Shown here: in pieces, positions 61,340 through 64,000 of the stretch
Position numbering within the stretch: position 1 is the stretch's first letter
Layout: the number at the start of each line of letters is the position of its first letter
NCBI RefSeq assembly: GCF_026213295.1
Contig: NC_079425.1
Span: 11,140,909 to 11,204,908, forward strand
Source: Gadus chalcogrammus
Lineage: Eukaryota; Chordata; Actinopteri; Gadiformes; Gadidae
Reading direction: 5' to 3'
Length of the DNA stretch: 64,000 bases
Made by a program: the position numbers and the translations under genes
Notes under the pieces: generated by a model
The model's input: the letters and a program-made list of their open reading frames with translations, nothing else
Databases searched by the model: none
What the model was told of the DNA's origin: nothing

Positions 61340-61700
61340 TTTAAAGATGCTGTAGGTAAGATTTAACAGCTATTATTTGAGTGTAATTTGTTAGAAAGGG
61401 CAAAGCCATCATTCACCCATCGGTGAGTGAAATGCGCTGTGAGAATATCCATTTGGAAATGGCTGCACCTGTCTCTGTATGAGCCTTATTAGATTCTAGA
61501 CTGCTTCTAGGTCGTTTCTGACAAATCAGGGCATACCTTACCGGATTGGTTTAGAGGAATTCATCCTGTCAATCACAGGTGCGTGAAATGCAACACTTCT
61601 CATTGGTGGACGAAGGGAGCAGAGAGGGAGGGTTCTTTTGGTTGTTTAGTTTGAAAGTACCTTTTTGGTTTTCTTTTGTCTCTTTACAACTCCCAAATCT
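61340..61700. mobile_element. Possible dispersed repeat (TTTAAAGATGCTGTAGGTAAG start)
   Basis: TTAAAGATGCTGTAGGTAAG resembles the start of a dispersed repeat I associate with fish genomes. The right end is not identified and no coding region is visible. Low certainty. Confidence 0.3.
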
Positions 61701-64000
61701 TCCCTTCATAGGTAGCACTCTTCAAATCACCATGTGATCTTAATAGTCTAGTAGAGAATAGCCCTCATGTAAATTGTTAACTATAAAGGTACTGTTTCTT
61801 AAGATGACACAATAGTCCTTGTTCCTACAATTGAGCAGTTCAACTTAAGCTGCGATTGACATTGCGCTCATAGAAGGTTTACAATATTGTATGTAGAGCA
61901 TATTTTATAATGCAAAGCCCTACTCCTCTGAATGGCACCTAAAGATATGGTTGGGCAGAGGAACTCAACATACCCCAGTAAACAAATATGAGGGAGGTTG
62001 AACAATGGTTGTAGACACCTCAGTGTCTACCTGTACATGGGTAGGTCTACCTACCTACCTACCGGTCACTAATGACAACACTAAAAACTTATCAGCAGGA
62101 GAAACATTGTTGCTTTTAATCGGGGCTGTTGCAATAGGTTAAAACATTGAGAAAGAAACGGCCAGACGTATTTAATGTGTTGACATCTCAATCTATTTTA
62201 ATTTGGGCATTGAGCATCATTCAGAAACCTATAGTTTTCAGACATTTCAGTAAAAAAATGACCTGCCATTTTTTGCTCCCAATACTAGGTTCACATAATT
62301 TATGGGTCTGGGTTCTCCTGCACACTGTATTCTGGAACATGCTGTGGTGTATCTGTGTCATTCATTGTTATTTGATTCCAGCTTCTAAAGTTTCAAAGAA
62401 AAATAATCCCCCTTTCATACATTTTCTGTGGAAGTAAGAGCAGAAGTTGATTTACATTATCTTGCAGTTTAGTCTTTATCTGACTTTACTGCATTCTGTT
62501 ACTCGCATAATAAGGCCATCTACCTTATTTTGTCTACAAAAGTTGGATCAAACAACATCCTTCATTCATTCTAACATTTGTATAATTTCATTTTTTGTTT
62601 TTTACTCTGACCTCTCAAATTGTTTAAGCGAAAGTGCACATGTATTTTAGAAAGTCAATTTCCGTACATTTTTGTCTTACGTCAGATCCGTTGATTCTTA
62701 ACTTGCACTATTGTTCAGTACTTTTGTCACTGTAATATGTCTGGTCAAAAAGATCTGCAGAATCTTTTCATGCGATGTCTTTGCCAAACAAAGTTCAGAT
62801 GAAAAGCGCTGTTGTTAGTGTATATAGTAATTATAAAACTGATAAAATGAGTCTATAGTAATTACTCTTTTCTCAAATGTGTGGATATGTATGTAATTTA
62901 GTTTTCAGGGCCATTTACATTTTGTCTGTTTTGTTTTTGTTTCTAAACTTTTTGTTTAACTCCTCCTCTGTTTTTGGCCACACCAAGTTGTGAAAGAGGA
63001 GGTTGGTGAATAATTAATCCTTGTAATTAAACACTCCAGCTAGGGACGCTAGGGCTGATTGACGGCCAGATATTAGGCCCTTGTGTCGTAAGGTTGCAAG
63101 TTTAGTCTGAGGTTATCAGTGGCCAGAAGAGTCTTTCTCCCTCCCTGCTTCATTACTTTCACGAGTAGAGCATTTCATAGTGGAGTGATGGGGGCGTGGT
63201 GTGAAAGACAGTCTGGGACTTCATTAGCCAAATGGGCTGCCTCAGTCTATGAAGCACCAAATTGTTTGGCCCTGTTGAACAGACAACCCCCTTGTGGGTG
63301 CTTCACCACACTGTCCTGTTGAAATTCAGCCTCAGACATCTTTATTACATAAATGGTCACGCTCAAACATAATTTTCTGATACTACAAAACTACATGCCA
63401 TGTTGTTCTAGGCGCGCACACAACTTATGTAGTGATTTCCAAGGCTTAATGCTACCTTTGTTTGTGGGCACCTTACAAATCGATTTTAAAGCTGTTGAAA
63501 GAAAGTCTTTGGGTCATCTTTGGGCTGAGTAAAAAAAATGGTCATATGTATTGTTGTGTTTTTTTAAGGCATTGGATTGCCATGCCATTTATGAGCCTGT
63601 TAATGATAGGCAAAATAAATATGGATCCATTAAAAATGAAAGAGCTGAAGCCTCTGCAAGGTGGACCCCTGGGAATCAATTCTGAATGCAGTCTTAAATG
63701 GTATTATTATTAGTTTATTGGCTTGCATGCAATATCGTTGGATGTGGGAAAAACAAACAGTGGGAAGCCCACCCAAATGCAGAATTGATGCTGTTATAGG
63801 GGTTGTATTAAAATATTTACATTTGCTTCTGGTGTGTGAGCGTGGCTATGCTAATCGGATGTATGCCCTGTGGAACTAGATGGAGATGACTCATTCTTGC
63901 AACACGTCTCTGATTAGAGTTCTCGGTGAGGCTTAGAAACTGCCTTGCTTTATTTGGATAGTCTTTTACATTATTTTAAATAATAGCACATTTTCAATAT

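Larger units (their letters stand above)
52317..64000. other. mettl15: mettl15 intron, at least 11.7 kb
   Basis: No second coding exon of mettl15 recognised. The human gene also has very long introns. The stretch holds several transposon fossils listed separately and two unidentified minus-strand frames (58645-58923 and 59803-60045). Confidence 0.65.

Overview
The window is vertebrate nuclear DNA from a ray-finned (teleost) fish. The bdnf, kif18a and mettl15 products are vertebrate-type but carry teleost features (for example Tyr at mature BDNF position 76). Genes are intron-rich with GT/AG junctions, and the flanks hold long CA/TA microsatellites and many small DNA transposons. The species cannot be fixed from the sequence alone.

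Layout. (1) 1-14 kb, minus strand: bdnf. The complete precursor lies in one exon (699-1511). Upstream there are at least five candidate 5' non-coding exon/promoter units, at about 2.2, 5.9-6.3, 9.55, 11.8-12.2 and 12.9 kb. Two carry regulatory signatures I recognise from mammalian BDNF: an RE1/NRSE silencer (12159-12179, as in mammalian exon II) and an E-box plus CRE plus conserved block (6095-6292, as in the activity-dependent exon IV promoter). (2) 14-23 kb: gene-free DNA with a few possible conserved elements, a 41-bp minisatellite and an RFX/NF-Y-type cluster. (3) 23.1-48.0 kb, minus strand: kif18a, a kinesin-8 motor. I assembled 16 coding exons with consistent phases, giving 864 codons plus stop. 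(4) 50.45-50.6 kb: a compact divergent promoter (ETS, inverted CCAAT, perfect CRE) shared by kif18a and mettl15. (5) 52.08 kb to the end, plus strand: the first coding exon of mettl15 (mitochondrial 12S rRNA methyltransferase). The rest of that gene lies beyond the window.

The order bdnf(-), kif18a(-), mettl15(+) matches the human 11p14 arrangement from memory, so this is an anciently conserved block. The introns and the 40-62 kb region hold transposon fossils: a PIF/Harbinger transposase remnant, two TAA-flanked MITEs, a TTAA-flanked foldback element, deleted hAT elements, a tRNA-derived SINE and an L2 LINE tail. I found no CRISPR, prophage or other prokaryotic system. The most interesting content is the deeply conserved multi-promoter architecture of bdnf. 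Where mobile elements abut kif18a splice sites also merits attention.
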